From: Brevundimonas bacteroides DSM 4726
GTDB lineage: Bacteria > Pseudomonadota > Alphaproteobacteria > Caulobacterales > Caulobacteraceae
Assembly: GCF_000701445.1 (NCBI RefSeq)
Contig: NZ_KL370782.1
Coordinates: 247,432-282,652 of the forward strand
DNA length: 35,221 nucleotides
Direction: 5' to 3'
Shown here piece after piece: positions 1-7,009 of this stretch; within the stretch, counting starts at the first letter, position 1, and each line of letters begins with the position of its first letter. The notes under the pieces were generated by a model. It did no database searches and was not told where the DNA came from. It saw nothing but the letters and a program-made list of their open reading frames with translations. A program made the translations under genes and the position numbers.

Positions 1-318
1 CCCGGCAACGGTGGTGGTAACCCTGGAACCGGCAGCAACCCCGGCAACGGTGGGGGAGAGCCCGGCACCGGCGGCAATCCCGGCAACGGTGGGGGCGACC
101 CCGGCACCGGCGGCAATCCCGGCAACGGTGGGGGCGACCCCGGCACCGGCGGCAATCCCGGCAACAGTGGGGGCGACCCCGGCACCGGTGGCAACCCGGG
201 CAACGGCGGTGGCAACGCGGGTACCGGCGGTAATCCCGGTAATGGTGGCGGCAACCCGGGCGGCGGTGGGGGCAATCCTGGCGGTGGCGGCGGAAACCCC
301 GGCGGCGGTCCCAACTAG
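1..318 (+). CDS. C-terminal end of a Gly/Asn/Pro-repeat protein (5' end outside window)
   Basis: Frame 1 is open from the first base to a TAG stop at 316-318. It encodes a low-complexity tail made of units such as PGTGGNPGNGGGD, ending in GGGPN. The start lies upstream of the window, so the function of the folded part cannot be seen. The stop is 19 bases before the CHASE2-EAL gene, which suggests an operon. Proteins with Gly-rich tails upstream of CHASE2 proteins are often FecR-domain proteins; that is an inference from context. A second open frame (11-334) reads Ala/Thr/Pro repeats and is a shadow of the same repeated DNA. Confidence 0.7.
   Translation, partial: PGNGGGNPGTGSNPGNGGGEPGTGGNPGNGGGDPGTGGNPGNGGGDPGTGGNPGNSGGDPGTGGNPGNGGGNAGTGGNPGNGGGNPGGGGGNPGGGGGNPGGGPN
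22..255 (+). repeat. Six tandem 39-bp units coding for 13-residue repeats
   Basis: Six consecutive 39-bp units start at 22, 61, 100, 139, 178 and 217. The units at 61 and 100 are identical, the one at 139 differs by one base, and the outer ones have drifted more. Each encodes a PGTGGNPGNGGG-type block in the frame of the upstream gene. A shorter Gly/Asn/Pro run continues to 318. Identical central units suggest recent expansion by slippage or unequal exchange. Confidence 0.85.
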
Positions 319-337
319 GGACAGTGGAGGATAGGCC

Positions 338-2728
338 TTGATCGCCAGCGCACTGAATCTCTGGAAAAAGGTCTGGGCGCGGAACCTGATTGGCTCCGCG
401 CTCATCCTCGTCAGCATTGCTCTAGCCTCTTGGTTAGGACTGCTGCGACCGATTGATGACGTCTTCAATGGCCTTCGGTTTCAACTGGTCGAACGGCCGG
501 CAAGCGAAGGTCTGGTGATCGTCGAGATCGATTCGCACAGCCTGGAACAGGCGGGTGTCTGGCCATGGGAACGGGAGCGTTACGCGCAGGCGATCGACCG
601 CCTGACACAGTCCGGGGCCAGCCTCGTTGCCTTCGACGTCGACTTCAGCGCGGCCTCGGACACTGAATCCGACGCCGCCATGGCCGCGGCGATCTCTCGT
701 CACCCCGGCCAAGTGACCTTGGGTGCCTTCCGACAACTCAGCAGCCAAGGCGCCCGCGACCCGCGCGTGGTCCAGAATCTGCCGCTTCCCATGTTCCGAC
801 AGGATGCGCTGATCGCGTCGGTCAATGTGCCCGTCGACAGCGATGGGGAAGTTCGCCGCTACAGCTATGCCTCGCCGACAGGCGAGCGAGCGTCTCTGGC
901 AGCCAATCTGGCCGGCGTGGCGCGTCAGGGCAATTTTGCCGTCGACTTCGGCGTGGATCGCGCCACGATCCCCCATCTCAGCTTCGACGACGTCCTGAAA
1001 GGACAATTCGATCCGGCCCTGGTCGAAGGCCGCGTGGTCCTGATCGGCGCAACGGCCCTGGAACTCGGGGATGAGTTCGCCACCCCGATCGGACTTCTGC
1101 CGGGCGTCGTGATCCACGGACTCGCCTATGAAAGCATCGTCGGCGGCCGCGCGCTCCACACCCTCCCGCTCGGAATCCAGCTGTTGCTGTGTCTCGTCCT
1201 TGGGCTCTCACTGCTGCCGCAGCGAGATGGTCGCAGCCTTCAGGGCCTGCTCATCCGGCACGCCATCACGGCGATCTCGATTGCGGTCTTGCCTGTGATG
1301 ATCCAGGCGGTCACACCCGTCAGCATCAATGTCGCTGCCCTGTTCTGCACCCAGATGCTGTTTGGGGTCTGGGCCACCCGCTCGGAGCTCGCCCGTCGCG
1401 GACGCGCGATCATCGAGACCCGCGAGGCGGGCCTGCGTCACATGGCGCTTCACCATGCCGAAACCGAGCTGCCTAACCGGCGCTCCCTGATCGCGCAGCT
1501 GGAGAACAGCGAACGATCCTATGGGGGGACCGTGGTGGTGACGGTCGGAATCGACCGCCATGCCGAGATGCGGGGCGTCATCGGGTACAATGTGACGAAT
1601 CTGGTGATCAAGGAGCTAGCCTACAGACTGACCGCTTTCAGCGGCTCGCCTCTTGTCGCCCACGTCACTTCGTCCGTCCTCGCTTTGTATCAGGCGGGTC
1701 TGTCCGAAGATGAGCGTGAGGCCTTGCTGAACCGCCTCCTTCGCATGGAAACCCACTTCGAAGTCGATGGCCACGCCATGGACCTTTTCCTCCGCTTTGG
1801 CGTCGCCATGGATGACGATGAGGCCACCGCTTCCGCGGATTTGGTCGAACGAGCGACGCTCGCGCTGGATCGCGCCCGATCGTCCAATGATCGCGTCTGC
1901 CTTTACGATCCCGTGGCCTTCGGATCGGCCGAGACCAATCTTGCCCTCATGACTGAAATGACGGCTGCCCTGGGCCAAGGCGAGATCAGCCTCCACTATC
2001 AACCTAAGCTGACGCTTGCCGACGGTCGGGTGGCTTCTGTCGAGGCCCTGTGTCGCTGGCGTAGACCAGACGGTCGGTTCGTGCCGCCGGACACTTTTAT
2101 TCCGATCGCCGAAGAGACTGGGCAGATCCGCGCCTTGACGGAGTGGTCGATCGTTCGCGCGATACAGGATCAGGCGCGGCTGCGAATGCAGGGTCTCGAC
2201 GTCGCCATCGCCATCAACATTTCCGGCCGCCTGCTTGCGGACGAGGGCTTTCGCGAAAAGGTCCTGCAGTTCGCTTCGTCAGTGGACAGCAATCTGTGCC
2301 TGGAGATCACCGAGACCGCGGTGATCGACAATCCGCAGAAAGCGAAAGAAGCCATCGTGGCCTTCCGTGAGTCAGGCCTGAAGATTTCGATCGATGATTA
2401 CGGCTCCGGTCTGTCGTCCCTTGCCTATCTGAAGATGCTCAACGCTGACGAGCTCAAGATCGACAGATCCTTGGTGGTCGATCTGACCCAAAGCCAACGC
2501 GATCGGTTGATCATGAAGTCGACCATCGACCTAGCCCACAGCCTCGGAATGGCCGTTGTGGTTGAAGGCGTGGAGGATGACGCGACCGCAGCCTGTCTCT
2601 CGCTCCTCGGGTGCGACACGATCCAGGGCTACTGGCTGTCGAAACCCTTGGCATTCGCAGACCTGTCTGCCTTCCTAAACGATCGTCTGTCCCAGGACAG
2701 CGACCAAGGGCACCTGGCAGTCGCCTGA
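338..2728 (+). CDS. CHASE2 - degenerate GGDEF - EAL membrane protein (probable c-di-GMP phosphodiesterase)
   Basis: The product has 796 residues. Residues about 17-37 form a first membrane helix, followed by an extracytoplasmic CHASE2 sensor domain to about 275 and two or three helices to about 345. A GGDEF-like domain (about 365-530) keeps the LPNRR entry motif but shows no GGDEF signature, so it should not make c-di-GMP. The EAL domain (about 545-785) keeps E569-A-L, the NIS motif, EITET, DDYGSG, LKIDRS and VVEGVE, so the phosphodiesterase site looks complete. The start is a TTG at 338 with GGAGG at 326-330; no better ATG lies nearby. It probably hydrolyses c-di-GMP in response to a periplasmic signal, with the dead GGDEF as a regulatory module. 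Confidence 0.88.
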   Translation: MIASALNLWKKVWARNLIGSALILVSIALASWLGLLRPIDDVFNGLRFQLVERPASEGLVIVEIDSHSLEQAGVWPWERERYAQAIDRLTQSGASLVAFDVDFSAASDTESDAAMAAAISRHPGQVTLGAFRQLSSQGARDPRVVQNLPLPMFRQDALIASVNVPVDSDGEVRRYSYASPTGERASLAANLAGVARQGNFAVDFGVDRATIPHLSFDDVLKGQFDPALVEGRVVLIGATALELGDEFATPIGLLPGVVIHGLAYESIVGGRALHTLPLGIQLLLCLVLGLSLLPQRDGRSLQGLLIRHAITAISIAVLPVMIQAVTPVSINVAALFCTQMLFGVWATRSELARRGRAIIETREAGLRHMALHHAETELPNRRSLIAQLENSERSYGGTVVVTVGIDRHAEMRGVIGYNVTNLVIKELAYRLTAFSGSPLVAHVTSSVLALYQAGLSEDEREALLNRLLRMETHFEVDGHAMDLFLRFGVAMDDDEATASADLVERATLALDRARSSNDRVCLYDPVAFGSAETNLALMTEMTAALGQGEISLHYQPKLTLADGRVASVEALCRWRRPDGRFVPPDTFIPIAEETGQIRALTEWSIVRAIQDQARLRMQGLDVAIAINISGRLLADEGFREKVLQFASSVDSNLCLEITETAVIDNPQKAKEAIVAFRESGLKISIDDYGSGLSSLAYLKMLNADELKIDRSLVVDLTQSQRDRLIMKSTIDLAHSLGMAVVVEGVEDDATAACLSLLGCDTIQGYWLSKPLAFADLSAFLNDRLSQDSDQGHLAVA

Positions 2729-2766
2729 GACCAAGGAACCGAGCCGGCCGGGTTAAGCGCGCTGCG

Positions 2767-2821
2767 AAAAAAATAAAGCCCCCGCCCCGCGAACCAGCCG
2801 AAGCCAGCGCGCGGGGCGGGG
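2767..2821 (-). terminator. Rho-independent terminator of the integrase remnant
   Basis: A perfect 12-bp GC stem (arms 2780-2791 and 2810-2821) encloses an 18-base loop. On the minus strand it is followed by a T-rich run, seen as AAAAAAATAAA on the plus strand at 2767-2777. It lies just past the stop of the minus-strand integrase fragment. It could also help stop plus-strand transcription from the EAL gene, but there is no T-run on that side. Confidence 0.85.
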
Positions 2822-2826
2822 TAGAG

Positions 2827-3258
2827 TCACGGGTTCTGTTTGGCTGCCCCGGCCTCGACGGCCCTCAGCAGGGTGTCGTTGGCGAGGCGGGCGTAGCGCT
2901 GGGTCGACTGGTAGCTGGCGTGGCCCAGGACCTTACCGACAGCGAACAGATCCACGCCCGAGTTGACCATGAACGAGGCCGCAAAGTGCCTGAGGTCGTG
3001 CAGGCGCAGCCCCGGCAGCTTGGCGTCCCGGATCGCCTTCTGCCAGCCGTTCTTGATCGAGTTGAACGGCTTCTTGGTGTCGGGGTTCGGAAGGAGGTAA
3101 GGGCAGCCCTTGAAGCGGGGAAGCTGCTCGATGATGGCCACCGCAGCCGACGAGAGAGGCACGTAGCAAGGCTTGGCCGTCTTGGACGTCGGAATGAGCC
3201 AGGACCGCCGCTCCAGATCGACGTTCTCCCACTTTGCATCCAGCAGCTCGCGAGCTAC
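2827..3258 (-). pseudogene. Tyrosine recombinase (phage-type integrase), 5'-truncated
   Basis: The open frame gives only the catalytic C-terminal part of an integrase. It starts near ELLDAKWENVDLERRSW and runs to the stop at 2827. Visible catalytic elements are the beta-hairpin lysine region (SKTAKP), HDLRH (HxxR), LGHAS and the tyrosine in TQRYARL. The N-terminal arm-binding and core-binding domains and the first catalytic Arg are missing; upstream, the frame hits TGA at 3265-3267. A GTG at 3160-3162 could start a 111-residue piece, but that would not be an active recombinase. The break lies next to the left end of the 183-bp repeat at 3266. It is most likely a dead remnant of the enzyme that used the tRNA-Thr site, or of a related earlier element. 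Confidence 0.85.
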
Positions 3259-3265
3259 AGCCCAT

Positions 3266-3448
3266 CAAGCGGACACTTTAATGTCCGCCTAGGGCCTGAA
3301 GCGGCTCATTGACCATCCCACTGGGCACCGACCCAGCACCCAAGGGGAAGTACCTTCCCGTCGGACCCGACCAGACAACAAAGCTAGAACTGCTCTGGGA
3401 CAGTGGTGCCGCTTAGGTGACTCGAACACCTGACCCCCTCATTACGAA
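3266..3448. repeat. Direct repeat copy A: island end with a partial tRNA-Thr 3' half (att site)
   Basis: This stretch aligns almost without gaps to 10783-10966. The last 46 bases (3403-3448) are identical to 10921-10966, which is the CCA end, T-arm, variable loop and anticodon-loop side of tRNA-Thr. Identity stops at 3449, inside the anticodon loop. The upstream 137 bases are diverged but clearly related, including the stretches CCACTGGGCACC and GCTAGAACTGCTCTGG and a CTGGG/CCCAG dyad. Only the 3' half of the tRNA is here, so no tRNA is made. This is the pattern left by integration at a tRNA gene. Confidence 0.88.
3269..3288. other. Short inverted repeat at the edge of repeat copy A
   Basis: GCGGACA (3269-3275) and TGTCCGC (3282-3288) form a 7-bp stem with a 6-base loop. 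In copy B only the left arm is kept (GCGGACA, 10786 onward). Palindromes of the GCGGACAT type are common between genes in Alphaproteobacteria. It has no T-run and is probably a repeat element rather than a terminator. Confidence 0.45.
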
Positions 3449-3805
3449 ATCAGCTTACAAGTCAGATCCGGCCCATGCCCCGCAAGGGGTTGAGAGGCAA
3501 CATCGATCGTGAGCTCATCGCCCCCAGCCCCTTCCCAGACCGGCCGGACGGGCAGTTTTTTGGCGCCTCCCAATCTAACGGCCTCCAGCTGGGCGGGCCT
3601 CGGACTTCGACCTGCGCCATACCTGCAAGAAGGTTGTAGCGGGCGTCAGCAGACACTGCTTCGGCGAAGCACTAGTCGCCTTTACGGCGGACCGAGCCAG
3701 CGGCTGCGCTGGGCGGAAAGGAGAATCGAAGGCGAAGCCTTCCGCCGGTCCGCAACGCCTCAACTACGGACCTGCGGAGCTCTCCTAACGGAGACCTCCG
3801 CATGG
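3449..3805. other. Gene-free, hairpin-rich island edge
   Basis: No convincing gene was found in these 357 bases; the short open frames lack a ribosome site or recognisable product. Several inverted repeats are visible: 3657-3671 (TGCTTCG/CGAAGCA), 3677-3689 (CGCC/GGCG), an outer pair 3688-3694 with 3746-3752 (CGGACCG/CGGTCCG) enclosing a hairpin at 3697-3712 (CCAGCG/CGCTGG) and a stem GCGGAA 3713-3718 with TTCCGC 3740-3745, and a long hairpin at 3773-3802. The last has arms TGCGGAG/CTCCGCA and TCTCC/GGAGA with a TAAC loop, and lies 4 bases beyond the stop of the next gene. It may act as its terminator, although no T-run follows. Confidence 0.6.
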
Positions 3806-4579
3806 TCACATCACCATCGCCCTACCGCCTTGACCAACCTCCATCGCCACCATCCATACCGCCATGGCGATCATCATCAGGTTCTCCGTCAGCGACAGGA
3901 AGCCCAGTGGCACATTGCTGTCGCCGCCGACGCAGGCGCACTTCAGCTGGCGCTTGTCGATATAGACGGCCTTGAACACCGAGGCCGCGCCGATGCCGCC
4001 GATGAACAGGGCGATCGGAACCGACAGCCAGGTCAGCACGCCCGCCAGCATCAGGGCGCCCGCCCCAAACTCTGCGAAGGGGTAGATCTTGCCGTAGGGG
4101 ACCCACCGCTTCGCCAAGAGGTCGTAGTTCAGGAACATGGTCGAGAAGCTCTCGATGTTCTGCAGCTTGAGCATGGCCAGCGCCATCATCGACAGGGCGA
4201 TGAACCACTCGCCGGCCTGAACCGTCAGGGGCGTGCCGTGGACCGTCAGGCTCAGCATTGCGGCCATCACGGCGGTGGTGAGGAACACCACCAGCACGGG
4301 GGTGTAAGTCAGGGCCTTGGGGTCGCGGACCTTCAGGCCGAGGAACCGGCGCAGGTCGTCGTGGCCGCCGATGCGCTGGCCGTCGATGAAGACCTGGGGT
4401 GTCGTGGTCACGCCGTGCTCGGCCTTGAAGGCGTCCACCGCCTCGCGGGTGGTCAGCCAGCGGTCATCGACGGGGTAGCCCCGGCTTTTCAGCAGATGAC
4501 GCGCCTTGAGACCCCAGGGACAGGTGTGGCCGGGCATGACCATCCGATAGAGGACGGCGATTCGGGACGGGTTGGACAT
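3806..4579 (-). CDS. Monothiol glutaredoxin fused to a MauE-type membrane domain
   Basis: The product has 257 residues. Residues about 6-80 form a glutaredoxin fold with HTCPWG (C20, no second cysteine) and TTPQVFIDG. From about 95 to 250 come several hydrophobic helices typical of MauE/DoxX-like redox membrane proteins, with a CACVGG pair in a loop. MauE-type proteins help make or repair disulfides; the exact substrate here is unknown. The start at 4579 has AAGGAG about 7 bases upstream. A longer reading frame to 4645 would run through the promoter, so it was rejected. The gene diverges from merR and has a mer-type promoter directly upstream. The setting suggests thiol repair or disulfide handling under metal stress. 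Confidence 0.85.
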   Translation of the reverse strand: MSNPSRIAVLYRMVMPGHTCPWGLKARHLLKSRGYPVDDRWLTTREAVDAFKAEHGVTTTPQVFIDGQRIGGHDDLRRFLGLKVRDPKALTYTPVLVVFLTTAVMAAMLSLTVHGTPLTVQAGEWFIALSMMALAMLKLQNIESFSTMFLNYDLLAKRWVPYGKIYPFAEFGAGALMLAGVLTWLSVPIALFIGGIGAASVFKAVYIDKRQLKCACVGGDSNVPLGFLSLTENLMMIAMAVWMVAMEVGQGGRAMVM

Positions 4580-4613
4580 AGAGCGCTCCTTGGCTTGGCA
4601 ATCCAGAGCGGCG

Positions 4614-4645
4614 ACCCTAGGTTCCGTACCAGAGTACGGAGTCAA
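4614..4645 (-). promoter_or_regulatory. mer-type promoter/operator for the glutaredoxin-MauE gene
   Basis: On the minus strand TTGACT (4645-4640) is followed by a 19-bp spacer and CTAGGG (4620-4615). The spacer holds a perfect dyad TCCGTAC-4-GTACGGA (plus strand 4623-4640). This nearly matches the Tn501/Tn21 mer operator, which has TTGACT, CCGTAC/GTACGG arms and a 19-bp spacer. Such long spacers need a MerR protein to twist the DNA. The site ends 3 bases before the merR ATG, so MerR bound here could also control its own gene. Confidence 0.88.
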
Positions 4646-4647
4646 TC

Positions 4648-5061
4648 ATGAAGGTTCGAACGATCGCGGGCCTGGCGCGCGAGGGCGGCGTGGGCGTGGA
4701 GACGATCCGCTTCTACCAGCGGCGCGGCCTGATGCCGAAGCCCGAGCGGTGGTCCTCAAGCGGCGTGGGCGAAGGTATTCGCCGGTATGGCGATGAGGAT
4801 GTGCGGCGGTTGAAGTTCATCCGTTCGGCCCAGACGGCGGGTTTCACTCTGGAGCAGATCCGGGAGCTGCTCTCGCTGGACGCCGGCGAAGATCGCGAGC
4901 GCGCCCGTGCCCTAGCGGCCGAACGGCTGGAGGCGCTCGATCGGACCATCGCCGATCTGGAGCAGGCGCGGGCGGGTCTGCGCCGGCTGGCCGGTGCCTG
5001 CGCGTCGAAGGCGGCCGGGCCCTGCCCGATCATCGCGGCCTTCCAGGGCGAGGCCGCCTGA
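4648..5061 (+). CDS. MerR-family metal-responsive regulator
   Basis: The product has 137 residues: an N-terminal winged helix-turn-helix (GVGVETIRFYQRRGLMP, then RRYGDEDVRRLKFI), a dimerisation helix, and a C-terminal metal loop with C118 and C126 in GACASKAAGPCPII. This resembles the mercury regulator MerR (CHARRGNVSCPLIASLQ). The cysteine of MerR at the start of the long helix (Cys79) aligns with R83 here, and the C-C spacing is 8 rather than 9. The metal sensed is therefore uncertain. GGAG at 4638-4641 supports this ATG. Both mer-type operators in the island are likely targets. No merT, merP or merA lies in the window. Confidence 0.9.
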   Translation: MKVRTIAGLAREGGVGVETIRFYQRRGLMPKPERWSSSGVGEGIRRYGDEDVRRLKFIRSAQTAGFTLEQIRELLSLDAGEDRERARALAAERLEALDRTIADLEQARAGLRRLAGACASKAAGPCPIIAAFQGEAA

Positions 5062-5064
5062 GGC

Positions 5065-5520
5065 TCAGGCCCCGTTGTGGCGGCCGAAGATCGTCGCCTC
5101 GCCGGCGTAGTTGATCAGCAGGGTGACATAGGGCTGGCGGCCTGCGGCCTCCATGCCGGGGGATCCGGCGGGCATGCCGGGCGCGGCGAGCGCTACCGCC
5201 GTCGGCCGCTCGCGCAGCAGGCGTTCAACGTCGGCGGCGGGCACATGGCCCTCGATCGCATATGCACCGACCAGGGCGGTGTGGCAGCCGGCATAGCGAT
5301 CCGGCACGCCATATCGCGCGCGGATCGGGGCGAGGTCCTCGCGCTCGATCACCTCCACTGTCCAGCCGGCCGTGCGCATGTGCGCCACCCAGCCGTCGCA
5401 GCATCCGCACCACGGCGTCTTGTAGGTGGTCATCCGCCGATCCTGGGCGAGGACCGGCCTCGCAGCGGTCGCGGCAACCACCCCCGCCAGCAGGGCGCGT
5501 CGGGTCTGGGTTCCGATCAT
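5065..5520 (-). CDS. DUF411 metal-binding secreted protein
   Basis: The product has 151 residues. The N-terminus has a signal (TRRALLAG, then PVLAQD), possibly Tat-type. The mature part starts with YKTPWCGCCDGW (C38, C40, C41) and continues with YAGCH (C79, H80) and GHVPAADVERLL, the DUF411 signature. Proteins of this family are found in copper-resistance clusters and are assumed to bind metal in the periplasm. Its ATG overlaps the stop of the preceding copC-like gene by one base (TGATG), so the two are translationally coupled. It is the last gene of the copA operon and converges with merR with only 3 bases between the stops. Confidence 0.87.
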   Translation of the reverse strand: MIGTQTRRALLAGVVAATAARPVLAQDRRMTTYKTPWCGCCDGWVAHMRTAGWTVEVIEREDLAPIRARYGVPDRYAGCHTALVGAYAIEGHVPAADVERLLRERPTAVALAAPGMPAGSPGMEAAGRQPYVTLLINYAGEATIFGRHNGA

Positions 5521-5924
5521 CAGTGCACCATGAAGCGGACGGCGCCGGTCATGGCGTGGCCGTCCCCGCCTTCGGCGGTCCAGTTCAGAACGTAGTTGCC
5601 GGGCCGGAGCGTCGGCAGCTCGGCCGACACTCGCGTGGTCGCAGCGGCGGCCGCGACCGGGACCGACACGGCCTCGCCGCCCTCGGCCTGCACCGAGACG
5701 GTCTTCAAGGTCATCGGGTGCGGGAAGGTCGCGGTGAACCAGTCGGGCGGGCCGTCGGTCATGGCACCGTCGGCCGGGCTGGTGACGACGCCGTGGGCGG
5801 CGTGGTCGCCGGATGCGGACTGGCCCTGGCCCGCATGCGCCCCATGGCCGGCGTGGGCGTCCTGTGCGGGAGCGGGCGCGGCGACGAACAGGCCGGCGAC
5901 GACGAGGGGAAGAAGCGCGCGCAT
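5520..5924 (-). CDS. CopC-like periplasmic copper-binding protein with a His-rich N-terminus
   Basis: The product has 134 residues. A signal peptide (MRALLPLVVAGLFVAAPAPA) is followed by a His/Gly-rich linker (DAHAGHGAHAGQ) and a CopC-type beta-sandwich: SPADGAMTD, TFPHPMTLKTVSV, YVLNWTAEGGDGHAMTG. CopC-type proteins bind copper in the periplasm. The start at 5924 has GAGGAG 8-9 bases upstream. An in-frame start at 6035 would overlap copB and lacks the signal peptide at the N-terminus. It lies 11 bases after copB and overlaps the DUF411 start. It is distinct from the second CopC at 10311-10676. Confidence 0.85.
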   Translation of the reverse strand: MRALLPLVVAGLFVAAPAPAQDAHAGHGAHAGQGQSASGDHAAHGVVTSPADGAMTDGPPDWFTATFPHPMTLKTVSVQAEGGEAVSVPVAAAAATTRVSAELPTLRPGNYVLNWTAEGGDGHAMTGAVRFMVH

Positions 5925-5935
5925 ATCGATACTCC

Positions 5936-7009
5936 TCAGAACCAGGCCTTCAGGCCGATGACGAACCGGGTGTGCTCGGGCTCTCCGCCCGCCACCCGGG
6001 TGAAGTCTGCTGTGTCTCCGAGCTCCCGGCTCCATTCCACGCCGACATAAGGCGCGAACTCCTTGGCGATTTCATAGCGCAGTCGCACGCCGGCCTCGAC
6101 ATGGGTGAACCCCGAACCCAGACCGAGCTCCCGCACGTCCGCCGCTGAGGCCTCGACCTCGACGCGCGGCTGCAGGATCAGCCGCTGAGTGATGCGTTGG
6201 TCGTATTCGGCCTCGACCCGCGCGGTCAGGTCGCCCTCGGTCGACAGGAAGGCGGCGGCGTCGACCTCCCACCAGTAGGGGGCCAGGCCCTGAAGCCCGA
6301 GCACCAGATGGGTCGGGTCCTCGCCGTCGTCGCGGAAGTCCTGGCGCACGCCGCCCTGCACGTCCCAGAAGGGCGAGATGGCGCGGCTGTAGAGCGCCTG
6401 GACCTCGCCCTCGGCCTCGCCGTCGAAGTCGCCTTCGCCCTCGGACTTCCACCAGAAGCGGTTGATGTCGCCGCCGGTCCAGCCCGCCACGTCCCAGGTC
6501 CAGCCCTCCTCGCCGTCGTCGAAGCCGACCTCGAGCCGGTCCACGATGACGGCGGTGGCGCGCACGTCGCCGTTCTCGCGCCTCAGGATGTCGCGGGCGC
6601 CGGCCATCTGGTCCGCGCCCCAGATGGCGTCGGCGGCATGGGCCGGGCCGGACAGGGCGGCGGGCGGCAGGGGCGGTTGCCTCGGACGGCCCTCGTCATC
6701 CGCGCTGGTCGGCACGTCGGGCGGACCTCCGACGGATTGGCCGCCCATGTCGTGGCCCGCGTGGGGGTCGCTCTGAGCCGGCATCGCATGAGCGGCGTGA
6801 GGGTAAGCGGTCGGCGCCGGCGCGCTCATGTCGTGGCCGGCATGCGGATCGGCGGCCTGAGCCGGCGCGGGCATGGCGTGTCCCGCATGCGGATCAGCCG
6901 CCGGAGCCTGCGTCGGCCGGGCGGGCGTCGCATGATGGCTGTGGTCCTGGGCGGCCGCCGCTCCGGCGACCAGCAGCAGGGGGGCGAGCGCGGTCATCAA
7001 GCGGATCAT
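5936..7009 (-). CDS. copB: Copper resistance outer-membrane protein CopB
   Basis: The product has 357 residues. After a signal peptide (MIRLMTALAPLLLVAGAAAA) comes a His/Met-rich segment with four PHAGH-like repeats (PHAGHAM, PHAGHDM, PHAAHAM, PHAGHDM), likely copper-binding. From about residue 125 the chain has the CopB barrel pattern (DRLEVGFDDGEEGWTWDVAGWTG, then RFWWKSEGEG) and ends in LKAWF, a typical terminal Phe for outer-membrane insertion. The ATG overlaps the copA stop by 4 bases (ATGA). CopB is thought to bind or sequester copper at the outer membrane together with CopA. Confidence 0.92.
   Translation of the reverse strand: MIRLMTALAPLLLVAGAAAAQDHSHHATPARPTQAPAADPHAGHAMPAPAQAADPHAGHDMSAPAPTAYPHAAHAMPAQSDPHAGHDMGGQSVGGPPDVPTSADDEGRPRQPPLPPAALSGPAHAADAIWGADQMAGARDILRRENGDVRATAVIVDRLEVGFDDGEEGWTWDVAGWTGGDINRFWWKSEGEGDFDGEAEGEVQALYSRAISPFWDVQGGVRQDFRDDGEDPTHLVLGLQGLAPYWWEVDAAAFLSTEGDLTARVEAEYDQRITQRLILQPRVEVEASAADVRELGLGSGFTHVEAGVRLRYEIAKEFAPYVGVEWSRELGDTADFTRVAGGEPEHTRFVIGLKAWF

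Noticed and set aside
1..318. CRISPR-like repeat array
   Set aside because: The 39-bp units are directly joined without spacers and keep one reading frame, so they are coding tandem repeats.
3403..3448. A second tRNA-Thr gene
   Set aside because: Only the 3' half is present. The 5' acceptor strand and D-arm are missing, so it is an att remnant.
3462..3656. 64-codon open frame on the minus strand at the island edge
   Set aside because: No ribosome site, no recognised domain, and the DNA is full of inverted repeats. A plus-strand frame over the same DNA is equally open.
3677..3752. Integron attC site
   Set aside because: The stems do not show the GTTRRRY core-site pair, and no integron integrase or cassette is nearby.
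4614..5061. A mercury-resistance operon
   Set aside because: The operator and regulator look mer-like, but no merT, merP, merA or merB is present and Cys79 of MerR is replaced.
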